A stretch of DNA of 64,000 nucleotides. Source: JACRLV01 sp045863555 (lineage in GTDB: Bacteria > Planctomycetota > Phycisphaerae > UBA1845 > Fen-1342). Shown here piece by piece: positions 1-8,716 of this stretch. A model generated the notes under the pieces. That model was not told the DNA's origin. It did no database searches and saw only the letters and a list, made by a program, of their open reading frames with translations. The stretch's first letter is position 1; each line of letters starts with the position of its first letter. The stretch covers positions 105,573 to 169,572 of the forward strand of contig BTUU01000014.1 in the NCBI GenBank assembly GCA_045863555.1, given 5' to 3'. The position numbers were made by a program, and so were the translations under genes.

Positions 1-491
1 GTCGCACCGCCGGTCGTCGCGGTCGCCGTGTCCAGCGCCCACGCCAGCAGACGCAGGTACAGGTACGCAGGCCCCAGGCTGTGCAGCACTTGGAGCCGCG
101 AGGGCGTCCACCCGTTCCAGCCCCAGTCGGAGACCCACCAGAACGGCAGCACCAGCGCGGTCAGCCCGACCCACGCAAGCGCGACGCCCCCCCGAACGCC
201 GACGACGCGCCCGCGAAGCCGCGCGATCACGCCGATCCACGCGACGCCAAGCGCCAGCCACGCCGCGAGCACGAGCAGGCTCCACGGCCCCGCCGTCAGC
301 CCGACCCAGGCCGCGCCGCAGAGGACGATTGCCCGTTCGCCCCCGATGCGCCCGGCCAGCCAGCGAAGAAGCGGGATCAGCGGAGCAAATGCGAGGATCC
401 CCAGCGGACCGGCGAGGAACTCCAGCGCCGTCACCGTCTCGCCGGCGGTGATCGGGTTGAAGATCGGCGCGGGCCGGGGGAGGTCGATCAA
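1..491 (-). CDS. MBOAT-like polytopic membrane protein (N-terminal part, runs off the left edge)
   Basis: The minus strand is open from a TTG at 491 to the window edge, giving at least 163 residues. The product is very hydrophobic, with about four membrane spans (for example AIVLCGAAWVGLTAGPW and ALAWVGLTALVLPFWWV). The last visible part, SLGPAYLYLRLLAWALD, resembles the PxGxSFxxFxxxxYxxD region of membrane-bound O-acyltransferases, which acylate surface polysaccharides. The start overlaps the stop of the upstream transpeptidase gene as TTGA, so the two are probably one operon concerned with the cell surface. The membrane location is clear; the MBOAT assignment is tentative because the catalytic His lies outside the window. 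Confidence 0.5.
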   Translation of the reverse strand, partial: MIDLPRPAPIFNPITAGETVTALEFLAGPLGILAFAPLIPLLRWLAGRIGGERAIVLCGAAWVGLTAGPWSLLVLAAWLALGVAWIGVIARLRGRVVGVRGGVALAWVGLTALVLPFWWVSDWGWNGWTPSRLQVLHSLGPAYLYLRLLAWALDTATATTGGA

Positions 492-1687
492 GGCAGCGTC
501 GTCACCTTCGATTTGCCTTCCATGAGCACGCGGAACACGATTTCGACTTCCTCGTTGATCATCCGCACGCACCCGAGCGAGGCCGCCTTGCCGATCGACT
601 CCGGCTCGTTGGTGCCGTGGATGCCGAAGCCCACCTGCCCCACCGCGTCGCCGGTCGTGCCCTCAAGACTGACCCAGAACCCGCCCAGCGGATTCGCCGG
701 GTCGTTCGGCGGGATCACGCGCTTGTCCTTCGCACTCTCAGAAGGAAAATACGTCGGGTTTCGCATCCGCGTGCGGACGATCCACTCCCCCACCGGCGTC
801 GGATTCTCTCCGCCAAGGCCGACGCGGAAGCTCTTTACGAACGTATCCTGTGCGTACAGGTCGAGCCGGAAATCGCTCTTGTAGACCCGGGCGTGGAACG
901 GGCCGCGAAGAATCTTCAGCTTCTGGTTGGCCCGGATCTTCGTAGGATCGGACATGCCGTTAAGCTGGAGGATCAGTTCGTACGGAACGTCATAGGGCTT
1001 CGCGATGTTGGCCAGCTTGTCGCCGGGCTTCACGACGTAGACGTCTACGAGCGGATCGCCCTCGAAACGCTCTCGGCTCCAGATCATCTCATCCGCGATC
1101 CGCTCCAGATGCCGCCGCAGCGTCGTCCGCTCCTCGGCCGAGTTCGCGTGAAGGAGCATTCCGTTCAGACTCGTTCGCGCCTCGACGCGTTTTCCCGCTC
1201 GGTACTGCTCCAGCGCCGCCTGGACGCCGGTTTCGAACGCGCCGGGCGTGCGTCCCGCGGCCGCGTCCGGCGCTTTCGGCGTGCGGTCGCCGTCCGCGTT
1301 CTGGACCGCGGCGTTCGATGCGGGCAGGCAGTTCGCCGCAGGGGCTGACGCGAGTTCGGCTGATTCCGACGCCGCATCAATGCCGGTCAGCGCATCCGCT
1401 TCCTGACCGGCCATTGGCGCCGACGCGGCCGATTCGGCGGACCCGGGGACATCGGTTTCGGGTGCCGGCTCCGGGGGAAGCGACGGCGCTTCGATATTCC
1501 AGGGTGTCTTCAGGTCGGCGCGGCTCGCCCCCTCCGCGCCCACGATCGTCGGCACCACAGGCCGTTGCCCCGCGGCCGACCCGGCGGGCGTTTCTCCCGG
1601 CCAGGGCCAGAACATCCAGGCCGCCCCGCCAAGCAAAACGAGGGCGAGTACGGGGATCGCGGGAAAGGCCTTCGGGGTTCGTTTCAC
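488..1687 (-). CDS. LysM and L,D-transpeptidase (YkuD) cell-wall protein
   Basis: A 399-residue protein with an N-terminal membrane anchor (about residues 8-28), a long Ala/Pro/Glu-rich linker to about residue 140, a helical region, a LysM peptidoglycan-binding module (about 215-262, starting VYVVKPGDKLANIAKPYDV) and a C-terminal YkuD domain. The catalytic signature is intact: HGTNEPESIGKAASLGCVRM has the His followed by the SLGCVRM cysteine. Members of this family form 3-3 crosslinks in peptidoglycan or attach proteins to it outside the cytoplasmic membrane. The stop overlaps the start of the MBOAT-like gene downstream. Confidence 0.9.
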   Translation of the reverse strand: MKRTPKAFPAIPVLALVLLGGAAWMFWPWPGETPAGSAAGQRPVVPTIVGAEGASRADLKTPWNIEAPSLPPEPAPETDVPGSAESAASAPMAGQEADALTGIDAASESAELASAPAANCLPASNAAVQNADGDRTPKAPDAAAGRTPGAFETGVQAALEQYRAGKRVEARTSLNGMLLHANSAEERTTLRRHLERIADEMIWSRERFEGDPLVDVYVVKPGDKLANIAKPYDVPYELILQLNGMSDPTKIRANQKLKILRGPFHARVYKSDFRLDLYAQDTFVKSFRVGLGGENPTPVGEWIVRTRMRNPTYFPSESAKDKRVIPPNDPANPLGGFWVSLEGTTGDAVGQVGFGIHGTNEPESIGKAASLGCVRMINEEVEIVFRVLMEGKSKVTTLP

Positions 1688-1841
1688 AGCCAGTCCTCCA
1701 TGACGCGCCGTGGTTCCATGGAAAGCGCAGGATACTCTGGAGATCGGCCGGGTCCAGCCTCCCCCTCAAATTTGCGCGTGAAGATCCACATGAAAAATCG
1801 CCGATAGGAGGAGCGCGTTCAATCCGCAAAGGAGACAGCGA

Positions 1842-2387
1842 ATGAACCGGATCGCGTGCGTATTGGCTTCACTTGTCGTCGTCGCGGGCCTCGCGGGCTG
1901 CGGCCGGGCGTCGACGGGCGTGTCGATGTTCAAGAACTGGCAGCGCGTCGACAGCCACCTCCAGGTCTTCCTCGACGGTCAGGAGGCGACCCAGGACCAG
2001 CTCGAAAAAACCGTCAAGGGCTATTCGCGCTTCACCGTTTCCGAACCGGTGGCGACCAGGCCGAAACTGAAATTCCTGATCAACGACCCCGACAAGTTCG
2101 GCCGCATCACCAAGGTCATGGTCTCGATCTACCAGAAGTTCGAGGCCGACTACTCGCACCAGGCTGAGTTCACGATCACGGCCAAGAACATCAACGACCC
2201 GATGGCGCAGATGAAGCCGGATACGGAATATGACCTCGGCGGGCCCGGCGAGGGCTTCAAGGTCTTCAATCTGACCAGCGAGGTCATCCAGGGCGTGGAG
2301 CTGAAGCCGGGCTTCCAGTACATGCTCACACTCGCCGTCGTCGCCGACAAGAGTGAGACAGCCCAGATCTTCTTCGAGACCAAGTAG
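1842..2387 (+). CDS. Lipoprotein of unknown function
   Basis: A 181-residue protein preceded by AAAGGAGA about 7 bases before the ATG. The N-terminus is a lipoprotein signal with lipobox LAGC, acylated Cys at about residue 20. The mature part is polar, contains a predicted beta-rich stretch (KLKFLINDPDKFGRITKVMV), and has no motif that I recognise. It stands alone: divergent from the transpeptidase gene and closed by a hairpin at 2409-2446. Confidence 0.75.
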   Translation: MNRIACVLASLVVVAGLAGCGRASTGVSMFKNWQRVDSHLQVFLDGQEATQDQLEKTVKGYSRFTVSEPVATRPKLKFLINDPDKFGRITKVMVSIYQKFEADYSHQAEFTITAKNINDPMAQMKPDTEYDLGGPGEGFKVFNLTSEVIQGVELKPGFQYMLTLAVVADKSETAQIFFETK

Positions 2388-2408
2388 CGTTTGGCGGGCT
2401 CGACAACG

Positions 2409-2451
2409 ACTCCGGACGACCGGGAACGCTCCCGATCGTCCGGAGTTCTCC
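2409..2451 (+). terminator. Hairpin terminator after the lipoprotein gene
   Basis: A 17-bp inverted repeat with one C/A mismatch: arm 2409-2425 beginning ACTCCGGACGA, 4-base loop ACGC, arm 2430-2446 ending TCGTCCGGAGT, followed by TCTCC. The tail is not a pure T-run. It lies 22 bases after the lipoprotein stop and upstream of the rpsO promoter. Confidence 0.7.
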
Positions 2452-2484
2452 ATTGGGGAGTTTCGGGCGACGCCGCCCGGCCTA

Positions 2485-2513
2485 TTGGCAGGGTCCGCGG
2501 AGTCTCCTATACT
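2485..2513 (+). promoter_or_regulatory. Sigma-70-type promoter for rpsO
   Basis: TTGGCA at 2485-2490 and TATACT at 2508-2513, separated by exactly 17 bases, form a near-consensus housekeeping promoter. It starts transcription about 80 bases before the rpsO start codon, leaving a leader in which S15 could act on its own mRNA, as it does in Escherichia coli. That regulatory role is inference. Confidence 0.75.
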
Positions 2514-2597
2514 GTGCGGCTTGTACAGGCTGCATCCGGCGGTCCCTGGAGGCCCGGGGAACATGCTGGGGCACGCCCAAGTGAAAGGACAGGGCCC

Positions 2598-2864
2598 ATG
2601 ATTGCCGCGGAAGCGAGAAAATCGATCGTTCAGGAGCACCGCCGTCACGATTCGGACTCCGGCTCGCCGGAAGTCCAGATCGCCATCCTTACCGCCCGGA
2701 TCAACGAGCTCACCGAGCACCTGAAGCTGCACAAGAAGGACCATTCGTCCCGGCGCGGCCTGCTGAAGATGGTCGGGAAGCGGTCCTCGCTGCTGCGGTA
2801 TCTCACCACGGCCGACCGCGCGAAGTACCTGGCGACGATTCAGAAGCTCGGCCTGCGGAAGTAA
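2598..2864 (+). CDS. rpsO: 30S ribosomal protein S15
   Basis: An 88-residue protein, the usual length for S15. It has the family signature through SGSPEVQIAILTARI, then NELTEHLKLHKKDHSSRRGL and the C-terminal KMVGKRSSLLRYL. S15 binds 16S rRNA early in assembly of the small-subunit platform. The ATG at 2598 is preceded by GAAAGGACAGG. The gene lies 286 bases before pnp, the conserved rpsO-pnp order. Confidence 0.98.
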   Translation: MIAAEARKSIVQEHRRHDSDSGSPEVQIAILTARINELTEHLKLHKKDHSSRRGLLKMVGKRSSLLRYLTTADRAKYLATIQKLGLRK

Positions 2865-2889
2865 GTTGGCTGAGGAGCAGACAATGGCA

Positions 2890-2974
2890 CCATCCGGCCC
2901 GGGCGCGGCGACCATCGCTCCCCCGCCGGATGGCGTCGTTTCGTGCGGCAGGCCGGAGCGCTGAGGCGCTGGCC
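2890..2974 (+). promoter_or_regulatory. Two hairpins in the rpsO-pnp intergenic region
   Basis: The first has 9-bp arms CCATCCGGC (2890-2898) and GCCGGATGG (2925-2933). The second pairs GGCC-GG-AGCGC (2951-2961) with GCGCT-GGCC (2966-2974), leaving a TGAG loop and a GG bulge. Neither is followed by a T-run. In enterobacteria the equivalent region holds an RNase III-processed hairpin through which PNPase controls its own mRNA. A similar role here is inference from position. Confidence 0.5.
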
Positions 2975-3150
2975 CAATCATCGGAATCAAGCGGGTCGAC
3001 AGGTCGACACCCGGCCTTTCCGCCCGCGGCAATGTTGCAGACCGGAAGACGGAATCCGGTTTGAGCGGCCGATCGGATGTCGGCCGCGGGTTTGAGTCGG
3101 ACAAGCGGTCAGCGGGAATGCCGGCCGCGTCGGCAGAAGGGAATTGGCAG

Positions 3151-5274
3151 ATGGTGTTTAAGGTCGAACGCGAAATCGGCGGCACACTCCTCTCGATCGA
3201 AACTGGAAAACTGGCAAAACAGGCGGCGGGCGCGGCGCTCGTGAAATACGGCGACACGGTCGTGCTCGGCACGGTCGTGACCGGCACGCCGCGCGAGGGA
3301 ATCGACTTCTTCCCCCTCACGGTCGACTACCGCGAGAAAATGTCCGCCGCCGGAAAGTTCCCCGGCGGCTTCTTCAAACGCGAGGGCCGGCCGAGCACCA
3401 AGGAAATCCTCACCATGCGGATGATCGACCGCCCCATGCGGCCGCTCTTCCCCGAGGGCTTCAAGGATGAGGTGCAGGTGCAGGTGATGGTCCTCTCCGC
3501 CGATACGCTGATGGACCCGGACATGCTCGCGATCGTCTCCGCCGCGGCCGCGGTCGAGATCTCGCCGTTGCCCTTCCAGGGTCCGCTGGCGGGCGTGCGC
3601 GTCGGCCGCGTCGAGGGCCAGTTCGTCATCAACCCGACGGTCGAGCAGATGAAGGTGTCTGATCTCGACCTGGTTCTCGCGGGCCACAAGGACGCGCTGA
3701 ACATGATCGAAGTCGGCGCTACGGAACTGTCCGAGGAAGTCATCGCCGCGGCGATCGAATTCGGGCACGAGCACGGCGTCGTCCCGATCTGCGAGATGCT
3801 CGAAGAGCTGCGCAAGCACGCGGGCAAGCCCGTCACGTGGGAAAAGCCCGAAATCAACACCAAGCTCATCGATGAGATCAAGAAGAAGAGCTGGGATGCA
3901 CTCGTCGCCGCCAAGGGCATCGCCGGCAAGCAGGACCGCAACGCGGCCGTAAAGGCCGTCTACGAGAAGATCATCGCCGAATATTGCCCGCCGGACGCGA
4001 AGGAATGCGACTACGAACCCAAGGAGATCAAGGCTATCCTCGAAAAGATCGAGGAGCAGGTCGTCCGCACGCGCATCCTGAAGGACTCCGTCCGCCCCGA
4101 CGGCCGCAAATTCGACCAGGTCCGCCCGCTGACCTGCGAAGTCGGGTGGCTGCCCAAGACGCACGGCTCGTCCCTCTTCAGCCGCGGCGAGACGCAGGCG
4201 ATGGTCACCACGACGCTCGGCAGCGGCGCGGATCAGCAGCTCATCGACGACATGATGGGCAAGTATGAGAAGCGGTTCCTGCTGCACTACAACTTCCCGC
4301 CCTTCTCGGTCGGCGAGGTGAAGCGCATCGGTTCGCCGGGCCGCCGCGAAATCGGCCACGGAGCCCTGGCCGAGCGCAGCCTCGAATACGTCCTTCCCAC
4401 GCCCGAGGAATTCCCCTACACGATCCGCCTCGTCAGCGACATTCTTGAGTCCAACGGCTCCAGCTCGATGGCGACCGTCTGCGGCGGCTCGCTGGCGCTC
4501 ATGGACGCGGGCGTGCCGATCAAGGGCGCGGTCGCGGGCATCTCCGTCGGTCTCGTCGAGGAAGGCTCGAAGTACGTGCTCTTCACCGACATCCTCGGCG
4601 AAGAGGACCACTTCGGCGACATGGATTTCAAGGTCGCCGGCACGCGCAAGGGCATCACCGGCGTGCAGCTCGACATCAAGAGCCACGGCCTGACGTTCAA
4701 GATTCTCCGCGAAGCCCTCGCGATGGCCCGCAAGGCGCGGATGCAGATCCTCGACGTGATGGACCACTGCATCAGCAAGCACCGCCCGAACATCAGCGAA
4801 AACGCCCCGCGCCTCCTCCGCCTCAAGATCAACCCCGAGAAGATCGGCAAGCTCATCGGCCCCGGCGGAAAGACCATCCGCCAGATCCAGGCCGACACCG
4901 GCGCGCAGATCGACATCGAGGACGACGGCACCGTCACGATCGCCTGCGTCTCGGCCGACGGCGCTCGCCGCGCCGAGATGGCGGTCAGCCGCCTCACCGA
5001 GGACATCCAGATCGGCCGCATCTACGAAGGCCGCGTGGTCAGCATCAAGGACTTCGGCGCGTTCGTGGAGATCCAGGAAGGCCAGGACGGCATGTGCCAC
5101 ATCAGTGAATTGGCTGACTCTTACGTCAATAAGGTCGCCGACGTGGTGCAGGTGGGCGACGTCATCCCGGTCAAGGTCATCCTCATCGACGACCAGGGCC
5201 GCGTGAAGCTCTCACGCAAGGCGGCTCTCAAGGAGATGGGCGGCGGCGAGGCAAAGAAGCCGCCGGCGGAGTAA
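3151..5274 (+). CDS. pnp: Polyribonucleotide nucleotidyltransferase (PNPase)
   Basis: A 707-residue protein. The ATG at 3151 is chosen because AGAAGGGA lies 9 bases upstream and MVFKVEREIGG matches where the family begins; the frame is open further upstream but unlike PNPase. It contains two RNase PH-like domains separated by a helical domain, a KH domain with GxxG loop LIGPGGKTIRQIQ (about residue 567), and a C-terminal S1 domain (about 620-690, GRVVSIKDFGAFVEI). PNPase degrades RNA phosphorolytically from the 3' end and acts in the degradosome. Strong terminator downstream. Confidence 0.98.
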   Translation: MVFKVEREIGGTLLSIETGKLAKQAAGAALVKYGDTVVLGTVVTGTPREGIDFFPLTVDYREKMSAAGKFPGGFFKREGRPSTKEILTMRMIDRPMRPLFPEGFKDEVQVQVMVLSADTLMDPDMLAIVSAAAAVEISPLPFQGPLAGVRVGRVEGQFVINPTVEQMKVSDLDLVLAGHKDALNMIEVGATELSEEVIAAAIEFGHEHGVVPICEMLEELRKHAGKPVTWEKPEINTKLIDEIKKKSWDALVAAKGIAGKQDRNAAVKAVYEKIIAEYCPPDAKECDYEPKEIKAILEKIEEQVVRTRILKDSVRPDGRKFDQVRPLTCEVGWLPKTHGSSLFSRGETQAMVTTTLGSGADQQLIDDMMGKYEKRFLLHYNFPPFSVGEVKRIGSPGRREIGHGALAERSLEYVLPTPEEFPYTIRLVSDILESNGSSSMATVCGGSLALMDAGVPIKGAVAGISVGLVEEGSKYVLFTDILGEEDHFGDMDFKVAGTRKGITGVQLDIKSHGLTFKILREALAMARKARMQILDVMDHCISKHRPNISENAPRLLRLKINPEKIGKLIGPGGKTIRQIQADTGAQIDIEDDGTVTIACVSADGARRAEMAVSRLTEDIQIGRIYEGRVVSIKDFGAFVEIQEGQDGMCHISELADSYVNKVADVVQVGDVIPVKVILIDDQGRVKLSRKAALKEMGGGEAKKPPAE

Positions 5275-5300
5275 ATCCTACTCGATTTGGCGATCTCTTG

Positions 5301-5334
5301 GCGGCCGGGCTCTGTCCCGGCCGCTCACTTTTCT
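5301..5334 (+). terminator. Rho-independent terminator after pnp
   Basis: A perfect 9-bp stem GCGGCCGGG (5301-5309) / CCCGGCCGC (5316-5324) with loop CTCTGT, followed by TCACTTTTCT. It lies 27 bases past the pnp stop. The rest of 5275-5578 holds no gene that I can support. Confidence 0.85.
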
Positions 5335-5578
5335 ATCGATCCGTCGGTTCTGCCGGTGCGCGAAAGCAGAAGTTCGCTGGCCGAGCTGCGCGGCGCATAT
5401 TCGGACCCTGGGATACGGATTCTGTCGAAGCTCGCCTGAATTCGGGCAAGAAACCGTGTGAGAATTCCCCGTCCACGCTGTACTCTGGAAAGAAGCGACG
5501 GTGCATCGGGCCGCACCGTACCGCGTCGGGACGCAGTCCCGAGAATTCGAGAGTACCCACGAACCCGGAGGGCTCGAT

Positions 5579-7063
5579 ATGTGCCGCGCAGCGATTTTCC
5601 CCCTGATCGTAATTCTCACCCAGACGGCCGGCGCCCAGATGCGATTGAGCTGGGTCGCCCAGTATGACGGACCGGCGAGCAACCTCGACCGCCCGGAGTC
5701 GATCCTCACGGACGCCGCGGGCAACGTCTACGTCACCGGCTGGTCCGAGGGCGGCCCCCCGACCAACGGTGACTGCACGACGATCAAGTACGACCGCGTC
5801 GGTGCAACGCAGTGGGTCGCGAGGTGGAACGGCCCGGACAACTACTGGGACTACGGCGCCGACCTCGCGATCAACTCCGCCGGCGAACTCTACGTCGCGG
5901 CCTATGCCTACAGCGGCCCGCGCGCGGTGCTGCTCAAGTACGCCGCGAATGGTGCGTTGCTGTGGAGCCGCATCCTCACGAACGGCGTCGGCGTAGCCGT
6001 CGCCCTTGACAGCCAGGACAACGTCTATTTCGCCGCCAGCGCCGGCGGTTACCCGCGCGACCTGTCGCTCTGGAAATTCGACCCCGCGGGAAATGAGCTG
6101 TGGTATCGCGGGTACGACGGTCCCGCGGCCTCACACGATAACCTCGTCGACCTCGCCATCGACGAAGATGATGACATCTACGTCCTCGGCCAGGTACGCA
6201 ACTCGAGCAACAACGATGAGATCGCGCTGCTGAAATACGGCCCGACCGGGGCGCTCCAATGGGCGCGCCTCTACACCGACGGAATCGACAACGCCGTTTC
6301 GGGCCTCGCGCTGGATTCAATCGGCAATGTCTACGTCGGCGCACGGACGCGCCTCACCTACACGCAGCACGAGCTGATGATGCTCAAGTACGACGCCGGC
6401 GGAACTCTGCTTTATCGCCGCGCGCAGACCGGCCCCACAGGCGGCGAGGCCTACCCCGAGGGCATCGCCGTGGACTCGGCGGACCACGTGGTCATGACCG
6501 GTTGGACCCAGAGCGACCTCGGCGGCGCCCATTGGACGACCGTGAAGTATGACGCAGCCGGAACTCAGCTCTGGGTGCGGCACCTTCTCGATACCGTCGG
6601 AGACTGGAACGTGCCGATGGCCGGCGTACAGTTTGATGCAAGCAACAACGTGTTCGTCGGCGGCTACGCGCGAGGGGGCGGCGGAGACGCCGACTTCTGC
6701 GTGATCGAATATGACCCCGACGGCGCTCTCGTCTGGCAGAGCTGGTTCACGGGCGCGGGCGGCGCGTTCGACGGTGTGCAGGACATGGTTGTAGACGAAC
6801 GCGGGATCATCCACGCCGTCGGCTCCAGCGCGGTTGGATCGGAAAACGACGACTACCTCACGATCAAGTTTGTGCCGGCGTGCGAAGGCGACATCAACAA
6901 GGACGGCGAGGTCGGCCTCGGTGATCTCACGGCACTGCTCCAGCACTTCGGCCAGGCGGACGATGCGACGTTCGAAGATGGCGATCTCGACGGCGACGGC
7001 GACGTTGATCTGGCCGATCTTGCACTGATCTTGTCAACCTTTGGATCGTTCTGTTCGACGTGA
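5579..7063 (+). CDS. Secreted beta-propeller repeat protein with C-terminal dockerin-like repeats
   Basis: A 494-residue protein. The start at 5579 has GGAGG 7 bases upstream and gives a signal peptide (CRAAIFPLIVILTQTAGAQ). The body has about seven repeats of some 50 residues, each with an LAxDSxGNVYVxG-like core and an LLKYxxxGxxxW segment, as in SBBP/delta-60 propeller repeats. The C-terminus (about residues 438-490) carries two dockerin-like calcium repeats, GDINKDGEVGLGDLTALLQH and GDLDGDGDVDLADLALIL, ending FGSFCST. Exported; anchoring through the dockerin-like tail is inferred. Confidence 0.85.
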   Translation: MCRAAIFPLIVILTQTAGAQMRLSWVAQYDGPASNLDRPESILTDAAGNVYVTGWSEGGPPTNGDCTTIKYDRVGATQWVARWNGPDNYWDYGADLAINSAGELYVAAYAYSGPRAVLLKYAANGALLWSRILTNGVGVAVALDSQDNVYFAASAGGYPRDLSLWKFDPAGNELWYRGYDGPAASHDNLVDLAIDEDDDIYVLGQVRNSSNNDEIALLKYGPTGALQWARLYTDGIDNAVSGLALDSIGNVYVGARTRLTYTQHELMMLKYDAGGTLLYRRAQTGPTGGEAYPEGIAVDSADHVVMTGWTQSDLGGAHWTTVKYDAAGTQLWVRHLLDTVGDWNVPMAGVQFDASNNVFVGGYARGGGGDADFCVIEYDPDGALVWQSWFTGAGGAFDGVQDMVVDERGIIHAVGSSAVGSENDDYLTIKFVPACEGDINKDGEVGLGDLTALLQHFGQADDATFEDGDLDGDGDVDLADLALILSTFGSFCST

Positions 7064-7152
7064 ACCGAATGGTCCTGCGTCCCGCCGTGCGATGCATTGA
7101 CGGTGGGCTTGCTCGCCACACGGCTTCAGCAGCTGAACGCAACGGCGGTGTG

Positions 7153-7494
7153 TCAATCGGTTTCTACAACTTCCTCAATGAACCGGATCGAATCCGGTCG
7201 GATGATCACCCGACCCCCATTCGCCCGCTCAAAGACCGCGAGTTGCGAGAGTGGATAAGGAAGCGCATTGGAGTTGTTCTTCGAGTCGACAAAACCCAGG
7301 AACCGCACCGAATCGATGCGCCGGCCGTCGGAGAGAATCACATCGAGGCTTGCATCCGGTCGCAGAACCTCCTTGGCAGGCACCAATGCGAGGGGGCGGC
7401 GGCGTCCGAACGTGAGCTTGAAGAAAAGCGTCAGGAATACGATCCCGATCGAGACGGCGCCGATGAAACCGAGCGTATCCAGGAAGACATCCAT
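7153..7494 (-). CDS. Small single-span membrane protein, unknown function
   Basis: A 113-residue protein with GGGAG about 10 bases before its ATG. One N-terminal transmembrane helix (TLGFIGAVSIGIVFLTLFF) is followed by a basic stop-transfer KLTFGRRR and a polar domain of about 80 residues (VILSDGRRIDSVRFLGFVDS). I recognise no family. It lies downstream of, and on the same strand as, the next unknown gene. Confidence 0.65.
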   Translation of the reverse strand: MDVFLDTLGFIGAVSIGIVFLTLFFKLTFGRRRPLALVPAKEVLRPDASLDVILSDGRRIDSVRFLGFVDSKNNSNALPYPLSQLAVFERANGGRVIIRPDSIRFIEEVVETD

Positions 7495-7583
7495 CTGGCT
7501 TTTCTCCCATTTGGGTGGCGAACCTCACGCCGCTGCTCGCAAGCCGCATTCAGGTTTCTAACCAACCGTCAATCGACTCGCCG

Positions 7584-8213
7584 TCAGAGGCGCGATCTCC
7601 AGTCTTTCGGATTATCGCTCGTGACGACCCGCGCCGCCCAGGCGTCAATAAGAACCTGCGCCGCCATTCGGATTCGTTCGTCAAGCAACGGGGAATCGAC
7701 CGCCGGCTCGTACGTTCCCGGGATGATCCCCTGTGCGAGCATTTCGAATTCCGCCGGCACAATCGAGACGCCGGTCAGCGGTCGGCCGCGCCGATCCGTT
7801 ACCGGGCACTTGCCGGCGCGTTGCGCCTTGCCAATTTGCACCAGCGTGGCCGCACCCGGGCCCGGGACGATCAATCCGCCGGAGATTTCCCGGGCGATCT
7901 CCACGGCGTAGAACGCGAGTAAGACTTCGGGGCCTGGAAGCGTGATCTCCGCCTCCCGCAGAAACGCACCAAACGCGCCCGCCAGTTCCCATTCGTACTC
8001 GAAACTGCTTGCAGCAAGTTCTCGAAGGCTCGGATGGGTCGCCCCCTTCGCAATCTCGTTCTTCGCCCAGTAGTTGAATTCCGCAGCACACTCCAACGCA
8101 TGACCATGCACCGCCACGGCCGCGACGTCAAAGAACCGCTCGTCACGACTCGCCACCATCGCCTGCCGTACAGGCGATGTCGCGTACCAGCGGACCAGCG
8201 CGTCTCGCAGCAC
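7584..8213 (-). CDS. Unknown conserved-looking protein; start codon doubtful
   Basis: 209 residues are read from a GTG at 8213. The sequence looks genuine (FEYEWELAGAFGAFLREAEI; VSIVPAEFEMLAQGIIPGTY) but matches no family that I know. The frame stays open upstream to a stop at 8319-8321 and the added residues look coding (SVFKDWGWYDELGHD), yet that stretch has no ATG, GTG or TTG. A full GGAGG at 8322-8326 sits 6 bases before an in-frame ATC at 8315. Either the true start is non-standard, or the 5' end was damaged when the adjacent rocA fragment arose. Confidence 0.6.
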   Translation of the reverse strand: MLRDALVRWYATSPVRQAMVASRDERFFDVAAVAVHGHALECAAEFNYWAKNEIAKGATHPSLRELAASSFEYEWELAGAFGAFLREAEITLPGPEVLLAFYAVEIAREISGGLIVPGPGAATLVQIGKAQRAGKCPVTDRRGRPLTGVSIVPAEFEMLAQGIIPGTYEPAVDSPLLDERIRMAAQVLIDAWAARVVTSDNPKDWRSRL

Positions 8214-8356
8214 ATCGTGTCCAAGCTCGTCGTACCAACCCCAGTCCTTGAATACGCTGCGCGCGGGGCGGCCGCGCCCCCGAGTTTCAGCTTTCCGCTT
8301 TTCTCTCCGATCGATAAATCACCTCCGCCCGTCGCTCATCGACCCGCTCCATTAGA

Positions 8357-8470
8357 TATACTCGCCGGACAACCAAAAGAAAGACACGGTTGGACCCCCT
8401 ACCGCCCCGAACCTTACGCCAACTTCGACGAGACCGAGCCGCGCCGGCTCCATGCGGACCTGAACTTCAG
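8357..8470 (+). pseudogene. Decayed copy of the rocA promoter and 5' end
   Basis: TATACTCG (8357-8364), AGACACGG (8382-8389) and an open stretch reading TPYRPEPYANFDETEPRRL repeat, in the same order and almost the same spacing, the region before and after the rocA start (TATACTCG at 8795, AGACACGG at 8818, then TPYRPEPYVNFADAEPRRL). The start codon is lost (TTGG in place of ATGCTC), and similarity ends about 25 codons in. Best read as the remnant of an earlier tandem copy. Confidence 0.8.
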
Positions 8471-8655
8471 ACCACGCGATCCATCGTCCGAATCTGCCAA
8501 AACCCGCCAATCCCCGCTCCCCTCGCCCCGCCGCGCCGCCCTCGCGCAATAATCCCTCGATGAAACGCCCCAAACGTCTGCGCCGCGAACCACCGCCGCC
8601 GACTCCCGCCGGAGAATCGCCGTTCACGTGCGTCGAAGAAGCGCAGTTCACACCG

Positions 8656-8665
8656 AAGATGCGCA
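8656..8665 (+). promoter_or_regulatory. Upstream single half-site of the rocA dyad element
   Basis: AAGATGCGCA is identical to the left arm of the dyad at 8717-8756 and lies 61 bases upstream of it in the same orientation. The recQ locus has an equivalent third copy of its own arm variant, 72 bases out. The apparent role is a third binding or pairing site; function unknown. Confidence 0.5.
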
Positions 8666-8716
8666 TTCACGATTTCACGACCCCCTCTCACGCCCCCAGA
8701 ACCCAGACATTATCAG

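Noticed and set aside
3109..5100. A 663-codon open frame on the minus strand opposite pnp
   Set aside because: It is a shadow of a GC-rich gene: composition is dominated by Asp/Ala/Arg/His, no domain fits, and pnp on the other strand is certain.
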